Assembly (NCBI GenBank): GCA_007258455.2
Contig: VDFB02358134.1
Location: 210,115,394-210,179,393, forward strand
Length of the DNA: 64,000 nt
Direction: 5' to 3'
Source of the DNA: Sequoia sempervirens
Lineage: Eukaryota > Streptophyta > Pinopsida > Cupressales > Cupressaceae
The notes under the pieces are model-generated. The model was not told the origin of the DNA. It ran no database searches and saw only the letters and a list, made by a program, of their open reading frames with translations. Positions 1 to 11,879 of this stretch are shown in pieces (within the stretch, counting starts at the first letter, position 1; the number at the start of each line of letters is the position of its first letter). The translations under genes and the position numbers were made by a program.

Positions 1-139
1 CTCAACTAGTCATCCCATAGCCTAAAATTTCTTCTAACTAGATGCCTAGTACCTCCACAATGGTGCCACAGTATCCACCATGAAGGGAAATTGTTATAGC
101 AAGAGCTAAGGAGTAGAAATCCCAGAATCTTCCACCATT

Positions 140-884
140 CAATGTTGTAGAACAATTAAAAAAAGCATCTGCTAATGTGTCTCTATGAGATATCTTAGAC
201 ATTCTGGAGCATAAGATATTAGTACAGAAGGCTCTCCAAGAGGATGCAAGCATAATTCCAATGGAGCATTCGCTCAAAGTAAAGGTTGTTGATCAATCAC
301 CTCCTACCAAAGTTCTCACAAATAGCACAACAGAAGCCCCTGCTGAAGTAAAAGATAAGTTGAAGCCTCAACCCTTCTTCTTAACTCTCATTATAAGGGA
401 TAAATTATTACATAATTCTATTGTCGACTCTAGTGCTAGCACCATAGTCATGCCCGAGAAGATAGTTGAGGCCTTAGGACATAGCTACGAATCTTTAAAA
501 AGGGGGGTTATGCAACTTGATGGGAATAAATTTGATACTATAGGTCTCATCAAAGACCTCCCATTGACTTTGTTCACTTTCCCCAGTATCACAATCCCTC
601 AAGACACTATGATCATAGATGTTCCCCCTATGTTTGGTCTCTACCTATCCCGGGAGTTTACTTCAAAAATAGGTGGGTATGTTTCTCTAGACTGGTCGCA
701 TTTGATCTTAAGGACCGAACATGAAGCTAAAATGAAGATAGTATCTAAAGCTCTGCATTTAGAACATGTGGCCAATGAAGCCATGATCAACTTTGAGGCC
801 ACTCATACCTCTATCACCAAGCAAGAAATGTATCATGTTGAGCTACTGGAAGATGAAAAAATGACTAGAGATCAGACCTCTTAA
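140..884 (+). pseudogene. Gag C-terminus and retropepsin-like aspartic protease (element A)
   Basis: The frame opens with a Gag/protease linker (FNVVEQLKKASANVSL) interrupted by one stop, then runs open from 261 to 884. The protease core is at about residues 40-75 of the open part: a hydrophobic strand, then IVDSSASTIVMP. The catalytic triplet, normally DTG or DSG, reads D-S-S-A at 426-437, so Gly is replaced by Ser, probably through decay. In a live element this enzyme cleaves the Gag-Pol polyprotein. The second half (VMQLDGNKFDTIGLI and onward) resembles the protease C-terminal lobe followed by the linker that leads into the next domain. Confidence 0.8.
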
Positions 885-1024
885 GAAGATGTTCTCTTGA
901 TCAAACATATAGATATTTATCCTTTCGAAAACTACCATGCTATTGGGTTGGGCACCTATGTCATCTATGATGAAGATCAATTACTCTCGAAGGTCTTGAA
1001 AGAACCCGAAAGCCATCAAGCCTC

Positions 1025-1395
1025 AAAGATATGGATGTTGCACTTCGAAAGAGCAAGGAGTGAGACAGACACAAGAGCTGGGATATGTTTAATATCCCAT
1101 GCAATGCAAAGACACTACTTGGTCTTTTTGCTTCTAGTTTGCTTGCTCAAACAATGAAGTTGAATATGAAGGATTAGTGCAAGGTTTAAGCCTTGTAGAG
1201 AGAATGGTCATCAAGCATCTGATGGTATTTAGAGATTCCAAACTAGTGCTCAATCAAAGCTGAGGAATTTTTTTAGTTAAGAATGTTCACATGCGATCCT
1301 ATAGACACCGAGTTTGGGACCTAAATGAGGGATTTGAAGCCTTCACCATTCAAATGGTGCCCCAAGAATAAAATACATTAGTGGATCACATGGAA
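1025..1395 (+). pseudogene. RNase H-like domain located upstream of RT (element A)
   Basis: Two frames joined by a frameshift near 1,090-1,140 give the RNase H acid residues in order: MLHFERARS (first acid, normally Asp, now Glu, near 1,040), NNEVEYEGL at 1,150-1,176 (catalytic Glu), RDSKLV at 1,231-1,248 (third acid), and NTLVDHM near 1,370 (last Asp). NNEVEYEGL resembles the TNNEAEYEAL signature of the extra RNase H found in Tat/Ogre elements. There that domain lies after RT and its own RNase H; here it sits between protease and RT. In a live element it would cut RNA in RNA-DNA hybrids. Several stops are present. Confidence 0.7.
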
Positions 1396-2560
1396 AAAAT
1401 CAGATCCCAGTTTGATCCCACCTCCAACCTCACTCACAAAAAACACTCTATATGAGTGATAGTCCGACTAGCCATTCCATACAATGACCAAAGTTGGAAA
1501 GTGTTTGATAGTGATGAACACATTGCCACATTCATCCAATTGTTGGAAGAATTTTTCAACCAACTCCAACCAAAGATCACCAAAGCTTATGAAGGAAAAT
1601 TCATTTAACTGAAATCCAACAAGCTTCCAAAGGGACTGGTCACTCTCAAAAATATTTTCAATTGTGATGATGTGAGAAACAACAAGAGGAAATTTGTAGC
1701 AGAAAAATATGGCTATGTGGGTCTCTAGGTTGGAGATGGAAGAAAGCTCAAAGTCCGGAAGGATGTCCCATATTATGATAAAGAAAGTCTCATTGACTTT
1801 TGTGAAAAATATGGAGTGGTGGCCTAGTCATATGATGACCTTAGGGGATATGATCCCAATATCATCCAACATACAATAGAGTTGGTGGAAGGTGCAAAAC
1901 TAGTCTACCAAAAACAAAACCTATTGAATCCAAAGATTGAAGTGCTAATGGTGCAAGAATCAACAAAGCTAATCTAGTCGTGGATTGTCTTCTCAATTAA
2001 GCATAGCATGTGGGTATCCAATTTGGTCCTAGTTTTAAAGAAAAATGGAGATATGCATCTATGTGTGGACTTTTGGGACCTAAACATAACATCCCTGAAA
2101 GATCATTACCCGCTAACTTGAATGGATTCAATCCTATATGTGGTGGTAGGATTGGAGATGATTTTTCTTTTAGATGGCTTCTCTGGTTATAATCAGATCC
2201 AGGTAAAAGAGGAGGATCAACATAAGACAACATTCACTACTAAGTGGGGAACGTTTGCATATACAAAGATGTTGTTTGGACTCTCAAATGAAGGAGCTAC
2301 CTTCCAACGGGAAATGGATATCGCTTTTAGTGAACTAATGAACAAGATTATCCTAATATATTTGGATGATTTGACAATGTTTTCCAAGTCCAAGGATGAT
2401 CATTTTGATCACCTTGAGATGGTCTTTAAGAAATGCCAATAGTTTAGGATTTCCCTGAACCCAAAAAAATGTGTCTTCAAAGTACCACAGGAAAGCTATT
2501 GGGGCATGTAGTGTCCAAAGAAGGAATTTCAATTGATCTTGAGTGGGTGAAATAAATCAA
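1396..2560 (+). pseudogene. Pre-RT linker and reverse transcriptase (element A)
   Basis: A decayed linker (SWKVFDSDEHIATFIQ; LPKGLVTLKNIFN; DDLRGYDPNIIQHTIEL) precedes RT. The RT fingers and palm read VSNLVLVLKKNGDMHLCVDF, then LLDGFSGYNQIQVKEEDQ, WGTFAYTKMLFGLSNEGATF, and the catalytic motif IYLDDLTMFS with Y-L-D-D at 2,359-2,370. Thumb remnants (SLNPKKCVFK) follow after a stop. These blocks are diagnostic of Ty3/gypsy RT. Stops and at least two frameshifts between 1,450 and 2,560 make it non-functional. Confidence 0.88.
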
Positions 2561-3170
2561 AGAGCTTCCCCTTTTGGTCAACAAGAAAGGCATCCAGTCC
2601 TTCTTGGGAAAGGTAAATTTTGTTAGAAAATTTATTTTTGACTTTGCAAGAATAATTAGGCCAATCACCCTGATTTTGAAAAAGGATCAAACATTTAAAT
2701 GGACAAAAGAAGCCAGAGAAGCCTTTGAGAAATTCAAGGATGCTATTTCCTTTGCTCCTGTACTGGTCAACCCAGACCTATCAAAGGAGTTCATAATGCA
2801 TGTATTCAATATCAAGTCAAGAATTTATATTATCTTAACTCAAAAAGATGATGAGGGAAAGAGAGAACATCCAATAGAATTTCACTCCTGAACCTTGAAG
2901 GAATATGAGACAAACTACAACTTTGTAGAGAGGCAAGCGTTTGCCATAGCTGAGGGACTCAAGAAGTTTGTCACCTAATCTCTTGAAATAAGGTGATTTT
3001 TTATGTCACACATTCTAGAACATGCAAATACATCATGGAAGGAGAAATAACCAAGAAAAGAGCCAATTGGATCACCAAGATCCTTGAATATGACATTGAG
3101 GTCAAGCCTACAAAGGCTGTTTGGGGAAGAGGACTGTGTGAATATCTTGTGCATGATGAAAAAATGGTCA
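2561..3170 (+). pseudogene. RT connection and gypsy-type RNase H (element A)
   Basis: The region begins with IQSFLGKVNFVRKFIFDFA, the typical connection after gypsy RT (R-F-I-x-x-F-A), then WTKEAREAFEKFKDAI and an RNase H core with LTQKDDEGKREHPIEF, followed after a stop by EYETNYNFVERQAFAIAEGLKKF (catalytic Glu region) and the tether WITKILEYDIEVKPTKAVWGRGLCEYL. The first catalytic Asp is not evident (HVFNIKSR where a D-A-S motif is usual). This is the ordinary RNase H fused to RT; together with the domain at 1,025-1,395 the element carried two. Confidence 0.82.
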
Positions 3171-3179
3171 TTGAAGAAG

Positions 3180-4465
3180 AGCAACAAAAGCTAGTCCTAA
3201 TGAGTGAGTTGGAGTCTGAAATTTGTTGGCTGGTAGACAGTGAAGTTTATGCACATAGAAAAATATCCACCAGGCCTTCCTTCCCAAAAGAGGAGATTCT
3301 ACCAACTACAAAACAACATATATGCGCTCATTGAAGGAATCCTATTCAAAAGAAATTTCAATGACATCCTATTGCGGTGTGTTACTACAGAGAAAGCAAA
3401 AAGGATCCTCGATGCTTACCACAATAGTCCACCAGGTGGACATTTCTCCACAAAGACAACCATCATCAAAATCATGTGTGCAAGGCACTTTTGGCCAATG
3501 CTATTCAATGATTCCTACTCGGTAAAATCTTGCAAGGAATGCTAGTTCTTCATAGGAAGAAGAAATAATTCTACAATTCCTCTCAATCCAATAATGGTTG
3601 ATGAGCCATTTGCACAATGGGGCTTGGACTTCATTGGAATGATCAACTCGATCTCCAATGCAAGTCATAAATGGATCTTGACGGCCATTGACTACTTCAC
3701 TAGGTGGACCAAAGTTGTACCACTGAAGGATGCGACAAAGGCAGAGATAGTGGACTTCCTAGAGGAACTGGTGATGAGATTTTACCTACCCAAATGCATC
3801 ATTTTTGACAATTCCAAAGCTTTCCTAGGCTCTAAGGTAAGTCAATTCACACTTATGCATGGAATATTCCTTAAAATGTCATCAAACTACTACCTTCATG
3901 GGAACGACTTAGTCAAGTCAAAAAAAAGAATCTAGTCTGACTCCTCAAAAGGATTGGGTCAGGATACCAAAGAGAATGGCATAAAAACCTCCGAGCAACA
4001 CTTTGGGAAAACACCATAACTCCTAAGAAAGTCCTCATGACTTTGTCATATGAGCTAGTATATGGAAAAGAGGCACTATTTCCTATCTCCATGGATTTTT
4101 TGGTGTTGCAATTGCTAAAATCTCTTGAGGTGGAACAAAACGGCGCAATGGAGGTGTAGCTAGTTGAGTTGCTAGAAGTACAAGAGAAAAGGGAAAAGTC
4201 CCTAATAGCCATAACTTACCACCAATAGGTGGTTAAACAGTGGTTTGACAAGAAAGCATCTAACCAATGTCTAAAGTGTGGAGACATAGTGCTAAAGTTT
4301 AATGAAAGAGTTGCAAAGCTAGGTTAGCATGGGAAGTTTGATAGCCTTTTGGAAGGCCCATTTAGGATAATTAAATGCAAAGAGAATAATGCATTTGAGT
4401 TAGAAACCATGGAAAATGAAGCACTGGGAATACCGGTCAATAGAATTCCCCTTAAATTATATAAT
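3180..4465 (+). pseudogene. Integrase and pol C-terminus (element A)
   Basis: An HHCC zinc-binding region is visible (YHNSPPGGHF at about 3,417-3,446, then KSCKEC, with the last Cys around 3,540). The catalytic core gives WGLDFIGMI (first Asp), AIDYFTRW, and CIIFDNSKAF (second Asp) at about 3,610-3,825. The open frame ends at 3,935. Beyond it, scattered matches to the core and C-terminal domain continue in shifted frames, ending with FELETMENEALGIPVNR near 4,400-4,440, which resembles the tail of plant gypsy polyproteins. In a live element integrase inserts the cDNA into the genome. Confidence 0.83.
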
Positions 4466-4934
4466 TAAGCTTACATATCCTACCGATGTAAATATGTTTA
4501 TAGTGCTTTTCCTTTTCTTTCTCTTTTGTTTTGTTGGCCAATCTCTGCTTACTTATTCTATGGCTCGAGGAAGAAAAGAACAAGTAACCCATTATTGTAG
4601 AGAGTAGGAAAAATAAAATCATAGCTCAAAAGAATAGAAAAATCAAACACCCTCATGCATAATTCAATTAATACATATATGTTGAAAAGGAAAAAGATGA
4701 CCCATGTTGTAGAATCCAGAATCAAATAACAAGATGATTATATAAATTTATATTTTCATTATATATATGCTTTAATATTTACATTGCTAAAATGGCTCAA
4801 GGGCCATACTTCTAAAGTATTTCACTATATTCTGCTTCATTCATATATTCTAGAAAAAATCCTTTTTCAGGCATGTCTACAAAAATGAATTGATTGATAT
4901 GAGTTTTGTTAAAAAAAAAGAAAAGAAAAAGAAA
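4466..4934. other. AT-rich spacer after pol of element A
   Basis: No coding frame worth calling. The segment contains ATATAT runs near 4,760 and an A-rich tract near 4,910. It separates the end of pol from the antisense ORF. Confidence 0.5.
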
Positions 4935-5572
4935 AACATGGAGGTCTTTAGTCTACAACATTGGAAACATCCACAAGGTCTTCGTCAATGGGGGCATCAT
5001 CAAAAGCAACAACATCATTTATGGGAGCAATGGCCAAAGGCGGAGGGAACACCAGGTTCCTAAAGTCTGTGTACCATTAAATATCATAGAACGACACCAT
5101 GTTGTAGATGTGAAAGAGAAAGTGGAAAGAATGAGTGACCCTTTGCCAGTGCTCATTCTATGACTAGAGGCTAAATCCACTCAGGAATGGCAGCCATGGT
5201 ACGACTACATCCTCTTCAATGAACCTCCTAAGGTCGCTTGTGGTCAGAATGCCTCCACTGTATGCAGGGTTTTCCACTACCTCCCTAAGGCTGTTCAAGT
5301 ACTTCTTGGGAAAAATTTCCTTGACCAGACACAAAATCAGCAGCTTGGGGACTCCAATATCAAGCATGGAGGCAACAAAATGTGAGCACACGTTAGTGTT
5401 AACTCAATACTTGTCCTCTATTTCAAGGTAATCCCATTCCAAAACCCATTTCATGGCTCTGATAGCTAGTGAGTGCTTATTCTTCATCATCCTTTTCAAA
5501 TGCCTAGCTGAAATCTCACCTAAGAAGGTCATCTAAGACTTATGAAAAACTAGCCTAATTAGGGTATTCATG
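4935..5572 (-). pseudogene. Antisense accessory ORF remnant, unidentified
   Basis: Read on the minus strand from an ATG at 5,572, one frame continues for about 210 codons with several stops, all without frameshift. It has a basic N-terminus (MNTLIRLVFHKS; ARHLKRMMKNKHSLAIRAMK), a middle section open from 5,391 to 5,164 (LDIGVPKLLILCLVKEIFP; YLNSLREVVENPAYSGGIL; LRRFIEEDVVVPWLPFL) and an acidic tail (INDVVAFDDAPIDEDLVDV). I recognise no family. Antisense extra ORFs between pol and the 3' LTR are known in some Tat-lineage plant elements such as Grande, so this may be one; that link is inference from position and strand only. Confidence 0.5.
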
Positions 5573-6397
5573 TTGGTAGGTTCTTTACAACTACCTTAAA
5601 ACTACTTCTACAAACTGCCTAGCTCTAGCCATGAAAACACTATGCAACTACTAAGCCAATTACCTATTACCAACTTTGCTCAAATCACTAAGTGTGATTT
5701 CACTACTGCTTAGGTGCCTATTTATAGAAAAATCAAGAAAATGCATGGTGGTTTTCTTACCATAAACATGATGTTAATCGAGTTCCAACTTGAAATTTGT
5801 GCCAGAGCTTTCTCAAATTTCCCACCCAGTTGTGTTTGTTGAGTATGGCTTGATGCATGCAAAACTAATAAGGTCTAATTAATCAAGCCTAAGATGGTGG
5901 CAGTAATCAACAGTGTTATGCACGACCAAATACTGTGATGTCATTCTCCAGGTGTTTTGTGAACTCCAATACAACGCTCATTTCTTTTCAAACACTGATC
6001 ACATCTTCAGCTTAATCATTCCTTTTAGGATATTAATTGTCAATGCATACAAATGCTTAAGCTACTGGAAATTTTTTAGCTCAAGTTCCAATAAAATTGC
6101 ACTGTATAATATAGTTGCTAATTTTAATTATGAATTCTTGTCATTTCAAAATGGCAAGTGATTCATTTTGCATGAGCCAAAAGGTTGGCAGTACATGCCA
6201 AATTAAATGCAAAAAAGGTAACTCCCATTTACCATCTTGAGAAAAAATAGCTAAGTATTGCATGTGAAAGGTTTAAGAATTTAAAAGTTTTTTTTCAAAT
6301 ATGATACTTAGAGAAAAAGCAATTTCTAGTGCACAACCAAAGCCAAGGTAAAATTGTAGAGAGGTTTAAGCTAAGCAGAAGCTTCCCACAGGGAAAA
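5573..6397. other. AT-rich non-coding spacer
   Basis: Short frames only and no motif that I recognise. It lies between the antisense ORF and the start of the sense accessory ORF. Confidence 0.5.
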
Positions 6398-9300
6398 ATG
6401 GCAGAAAGTTCAAGCCAAGAAGCACAGGGAGAGGCAACATGAAGGTTATTTAAAGATATGCAAGCAACATTAGCCATCAATTTCTTTGACAATATTTCTT
6501 ATGCCATGCTTGGTATTCTAGACAAGCCAAAGTGGGAGAACACACAGGAACTGGAGAAGCCTAAAAGCTATAGAAACTAGAACCTAATCTAGGAGGACTG
6601 GGATAATATTCATGATCCCATACTTGCAAAGAACCCTAAATCTTTGAGGGAAGGGTCCTATTAAAGAATGAAGGTATCCAAAAAGATAATATCAATGACA
6701 AAGAAGATATGGTTCAATGGGCTTCCACAATACATGCTCCCATCTGTGCACTATTGCCCAGAATTAGTTGATGAGGCCATTGAACATTTCAACCCAAGCA
6801 CCAACACTATCAAGGGCCAAACTTTGATGGTTAATATCAGCTCGGGAGCTATATGGAATATGCTGTGTATTCCTGATCATACCTCCAGGAAGATAAAAAT
6901 AGAGACATTCACTCTTGCAAAGGGAGAAAATATATGGAATATGAGGGATAAGGCTCTAGAGCTTTATAATAAAGAAACCAAAAGGATTGAGACAGACCAA
7001 TGAAAGCCACCAAGGATCCTGACACAACACAATGCTTTTGACGTAGACTTGCAAGCGGCTATTTCAATGTTGGCTTTTGTTTACATTCTGGACACCTACA
7101 AGGAGGTGCATGCTTTTCAGTTTGGCCCAGGTTTCCAGTTTCCCAGGCACCAATCTTTCTTCTGGTATGATTTTGTAGAATACCTCACAAAGGAAATGAT
7201 AGGGAAAATTAAGAATTACCAAGCTGAACGGAAGGAAGCAGGTTTCTATCTAGACTCCTCTCCTCTCTTCCACTTTTGACTATTATGCATTTTCAGATTA
7301 TTTCTTGACTCCTATTTTACAAGATTTGCAAAGAGAGGATGGTATTAACTCGCTCACTAAGAAGAATACTGACTATATGCATAACTTCATTCCTAGATGT
7401 GACTAGTTTTTCAGAGCAGATTTCACATTCATCCTGATGCGAGGCTTCACCAAGGAATCATTCCACCTTCCAACATGCTACAAATTGAATGCTAGCACTT
7501 GAATTTTTCTAGAAGGCATTCATTATTAATGCTACCTTTTGCAGAGGGAAGACCAAGAGGAAGGGGTTATTCATCTATTTGATAAGCTTCAAGATAGTGG
7601 TCGTGAAAAAGAAAAAGGTGGTGCATAGACTATTGAAATATAATTTGGCTCATCTACAGTTAGTAATGATTCACAACAAATGGAATTACAACCCTTTCAA
7701 TGATCTACCATATGAGCATATCAAAGTAACTCATAGTTCTTGACCTTATTGGGAAAAGAGGTGTAGCCTACTGGAGGATGAAGATAAATTATTGGTTGAC
7801 CTGATCTACATTCCTACATAAGACAACAAACCACTATGGAATAGGTTCTATTTTGTTGTGGCGGATTATAATGAGAATTGAAAAATGGGAACCACCCTAT
7901 TCAATAAGTTAAGAAAAGAAGAAGAATGGAATGTGGAAAGAATTAGAGCCTTCTAGGTGTATTTCTAGGAGACAAAACAACTTGATGCCCCTTATAATAG
8001 TGTGAAGGATGATGAACAATTTGATAAGCTATGGGATGATGAGCATCCTGCTTCTGACTCAAGCACTAGCGGAGGCAATGACTCTGACAGAGAAGAAGAG
8101 CAGGCAAAGAAGGAAGCTGAGACATTAGCATCCTCTACCCAACAAAGGAAAAATTCCATAGCATATCCTACCTATGTCACTTCAAATGTACAACTAAATA
8201 TATCAAGAGCCTCACAGACACTCACCTAGGCCTCAAAAACAATAAGAGTGTCCCAGTAGCAACAACCAGAGACTATATAAGTGGGGGAAACCTCGCCCAC
8301 TAAATGACAATGCATAAAAGCTATTATGGGAGAGGGTGCTAAGGAACCCACCATGAGCCAAGAGTTCATAGTAGGCCAGGAGTTCAAAGTAAGTAAGGAG
8401 CCAACAATAAGTGAAGAACCGCCATCATCTAGTTAGTAGGTAAGGTTCACTCCTTTTCTTACTTCTTAATCTTTAGTATCATCTGCTATCTCCATGATGC
8501 CCCTCACTACAAGTGTCAACCCTACATTTTCTACCACTGCTACAATGTTTGCAGGAGATTTTTCCCAATTCACCTAGACATATCCATTTATCTTAACACC
8601 TCCATGAACCCTAACACTAGTCGCCGCTACCCAATCTCTCCTCGCCTCTGTTTCTACAAGCTCAGCCACCATTGACACCCTTATTACCACTGCTAGCTTA
8701 GGTCTGATCCATTATGCCTAAAAAATAGACTCTACAATGATTACCCCATCACCGCAACAATTGATGAGCCCTTTCATTGATTCACAAACTGAACTTGGCA
8801 TGTACCTTATTTCTCCCCGCAAACTGTTACTCTCCAAAAGACAAAAATGCAAGATCCTATTACACTTACATTTCATTTTACCCTACCTCCTAGTGCACCT
8901 TTTGTAGGCAGGCTAGTTTAGTCACTATCTCGATTCATAGCCCAAGGAGAAGCCATAATACAAGTGCGAGCTCTCATAATGCAAAAGAAAAAGGCTAAAG
9001 ATGAAAAGGAGACAAAGTCAAAGGTATATATTGTGTACAATGAGGCATAGGAAACATTGAATTTCACCACTATGTATTTGAACACTACCAAACCATAAGT
9101 GGAGATGCTGCCAAATGATTACATGTATGCTATTGGACTTGATCTGATAGCAACCCGACCACAGGACAAGGTAGAACTCATGGAGGAAATGCAACGGGTG
9201 GTGACAATTGACTTTCTCTGGTCTGGTTGTTAGCTAAAGAGAAAGGGGGAGCAACTAAAGCTTGTGAAGGAAAGGATCAGTTTCTTAGAGATGAAGGAGA

Positions 9301-10520
9301 AATCACTAGAAGCAGAAGTTTTGTGCTTATCAGAGAGAGCACGCATAGAAGAGTTGGAACAAAACAATCTCCAAGAGGAATTCAAAAAGTACCAATTTGT
9401 TGATCCCATCCTGATCAACGAGTTGTGAATGAAGAACCAATAATATTAAAGCCAATTGGCCCTTATGGAGCAGAATATTCAACAAAAAGATGAAGAACTA
9501 GCATCTCAACGCGCTCAACATGAGCAAAAATTAGAAAAGAATAGGGTGGAATTTTAGGGCCAAAAGGCCCAATTAGAAAAATAGCTCCAAGAGACAATGT
9601 CTTCTCTTGAAATAGAATTAGAAAATCATGCCCAGGGTGAGGAGAACTGGTTTAAGGAGCTAGGTAACATTGGGGAGCAACTTGCATCCACAAAAAGGAG
9701 AATTATAGAATTAAAAGAGGATGATGGCTTGATGGATGCAAAGATTTCCCTTCTAAAAAGTGCTCCCCAAGCCCCTGTTGCACAACTGAACCTCATCCTA
9801 ATAGCTCAACAACTATACATTTCATTCTAAGAAAGGGTTAAGGCCTTCTACCTAACATTATAGCCAACGCTCTGGTTCATCTCGAAAACAACAAATTTGA
9901 GTAAGGAGGTTCACAAAATAATTGAATAGTTCCCACAGTTCATAATAGAAAGGGTTCTTGAGGCAAAGAGTTTGCTAGGAAAGCTATACATGGTCTCTGA
10001 TGAAAACCTAGCAAAGGTAGGGATCGAGGATTAGAATGTTACTGCCCAAATGACAAACAAATTCATCCATTGCCACTCGACTATCCTGCATACTAACGCT
10101 TGTGTAGCTACTTTGAACAAGACTATGGATGGCATGTGGGAAAATTTCTCCCAGCTGACCAAGATGGGCCTGCCATCCCTATTTCTCAAAGATGGTTTGA
10201 TCACCATAGCTGAGAAAATTACAACAAAGATTGAAGAAAAGGAGCAAGACCCAACCACTTTCTAGAGTTTCAGCCAACCTCCTACTGCAACAGACATTGA
10301 AGGATTCATCTATCCAGTTGTGCAACTACTTTTCCATTGCAAGTCAAGTGTCGGTTTACCTAAGGTGCTGCCTTATAAGGAAATGCTTCACCTAGGTGGA
10401 GCATTGGAAATTTTTCTCAATGTATTGAGACCATCCAAAGATGACTAGTCACCCCTACAAGTAGCCCTTTCCAAGCTCTAATTCCATTTCCCAATGGATG
10501 GTGCTTTGGTTTGCGAATGA
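6398..10520 (+). pseudogene. Accessory ORF of element A (globular N-terminus, linker, coiled coil)
   Basis: The start is the ATG at 6,398 (MAESSSQEAQGEAT), in frame with the open stretch from 6,668. The N-terminal part contains WFNGLPQYMLP, ELVDEAIEHF and LMVNISSGAIWNMLCIP; the last motif recurs in the accessory ORFs of elements E, D, B and F. After a frameshift near 7,270 come FFRADFTFILMRGFTKESF and, near 7,680, WNYNPFNDLPYEH. A Ser/Thr/Pro-rich, partly acidic linker spans about 8,000-8,800. A coiled coil is evident at 9,235-9,760 (LKLVKERISFLEMKEKSLEA; SSLEIELENHAQGEENWFKE). A C-terminal part runs to the stop at 10,518-10,520. Function unknown; the N-terminus is reminiscent of the putative plant transposon protein family (Pfam PF20167-like), which is unverified. 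Confidence 0.6.
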
Positions 10521-11879
10521 AAGAAAATTTTGGGTTCCTCGTTCCTCAAGTGAAATGCCCCTGGTAGTCGTCAAAAGCTATGAATATAAAATTCATACAC
10601 CTCCCTTCGGGTTTTGTTTTTGCTAAGTACCAGCCCATGCCTCAAATGAGCCTCATCACCCCTTTTTGATAAAGACTATTGGCCTCTACCACATGTCTAC
10701 TCAATGCTTTCCAAAGGAAATCTTCCCTTCAATTTTCAAATGACCCCCACCATGTTTCCACGTGTCATCACCACGCACGCTTCAAGGTTGCTTCCTCTCA
10801 CTTTTGAATTGGGCCGTGACTGTGTACCATGTTGCCTTCATCTGCATATGCTTTGGCAGACCCCACAGTTGTCACCAATGAAAAAGGCATGCTTCCACAT
10901 GTCTCCCTAGTGCAAGCCTTCAATGACAAGAAGGAGCAATGAACTACAGGCTATGAAATGCTGCCACATGTGTCTCTTCGGTGAATACTTCTTCAAAGCA
11001 AAGGATGGAGTGAACTATGGGTTGCAATATGTTGCCGCATGTTCTAATTTCCTATACTGGGTGGTAGAACTTGTTTGTATGGGACTATGCTAGGACCACT
11101 TCCATCATTCATAGGGGATGCACCTGGATGGGTAGCAACCCCATGCTATGGCCCAAATATTTTTTTATTGCAACAATTGAGGGGAATCATTGCTGCTACT
11201 TCATTGCTCAGGATTCCAAATCTTTTTCAGTTGTTGCTTGCTAGACGATGGGAACTCTTGCTATATATTGGTCTTTGTTCTAAAGAAGGGTTCCAGAGGT
11301 TAAAAAATTCCATGAGTTTTGAGAGTTCAAGAATTTCAAAATTTTAGAGACACAAGGCCTTTTATTGTTATTAGATTATTGCGGAAATACTCACAGACTA
11401 TGTCATTGTTTGACCTTTCTATTTTTCTTAAGCAATTTGATTAACTTTATATTGTGCCATTATTATTTGAATGGTTCATTTTCATAACTTCTATAATTTT
11501 AATGGAAGTTTACTAGTTTAGATCATGTCTTTTGACTCCTCTTTTTAGGATATGTGTGTGAAAATTATTTTATGTCATTGAATGCACTGTTCATGCTTCA
11601 ATCTTTAATTTCTATCATTCTAGGATATAGTAAATTGCTGAGCGGGCCCTTATATCATATCTAAAAGATATATTTATTGTGCCTTTTATCTAAATTATGG
11701 TGCATCACCTTAGTTAAATTCTTTATTTTTATAGCTGCTTCCTTTTCCCACTCCAAAAAACCAATTCAAGAAGAGGCTAGGTTCTTTAAAAATTTGGAAG
11801 TCACTTAGTTTAGCATAATAGGTCCCCTATAAACTGAGTTTCCCACAAAGGGCTATTACCTTGCCATTTTTTGGCATCA
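10521..11879. other. Non-coding stretch, probable LTR/UTR of element A
   Basis: No coding frame. It includes a 70-bp imperfect tandem repeat (10,889-11,045) and a possible TATA box (CTATATATTGG near 11,260). The position directly after the accessory ORF would suit a 3' LTR, but I found no second copy or clear TG...CA ends in the window. Confidence 0.35.
10889..11045 (+). repeat. Imperfect tandem repeat, about 70 bp, 2+ copies
   Basis: Units start at 10,889, 10,958 and 11,029 with similar openings (ATGCTTCCACATGT, ATGCTGCCACATGT, ATGTTGCCGCATGT). The first two also share a GAGYRAWGAACTAYRGG-like segment. Confidence 0.6.

Larger units (their letters stand above)
1..10520 (+). mobile_element. 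Element A: decayed Ty3/gypsy retrotransposon (5' part outside window)
   Basis: Domains read in order on the plus strand: end of Gag, aspartic protease, an RNase H-like domain, RT, a second RNase H, integrase, an antisense ORF and a long sense accessory ORF. The gag body and 5' LTR would lie left of the window. All domains carry stops and frameshifts, so the copy is dead. The link between pol (ending near 4,465) and the accessory ORF starting at 6,398 is inferred from order and strand; they could belong to different insertions. I could not fix the 3' LTR boundary, which should lie between about 10,520 and 11,880. Confidence 0.65.
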
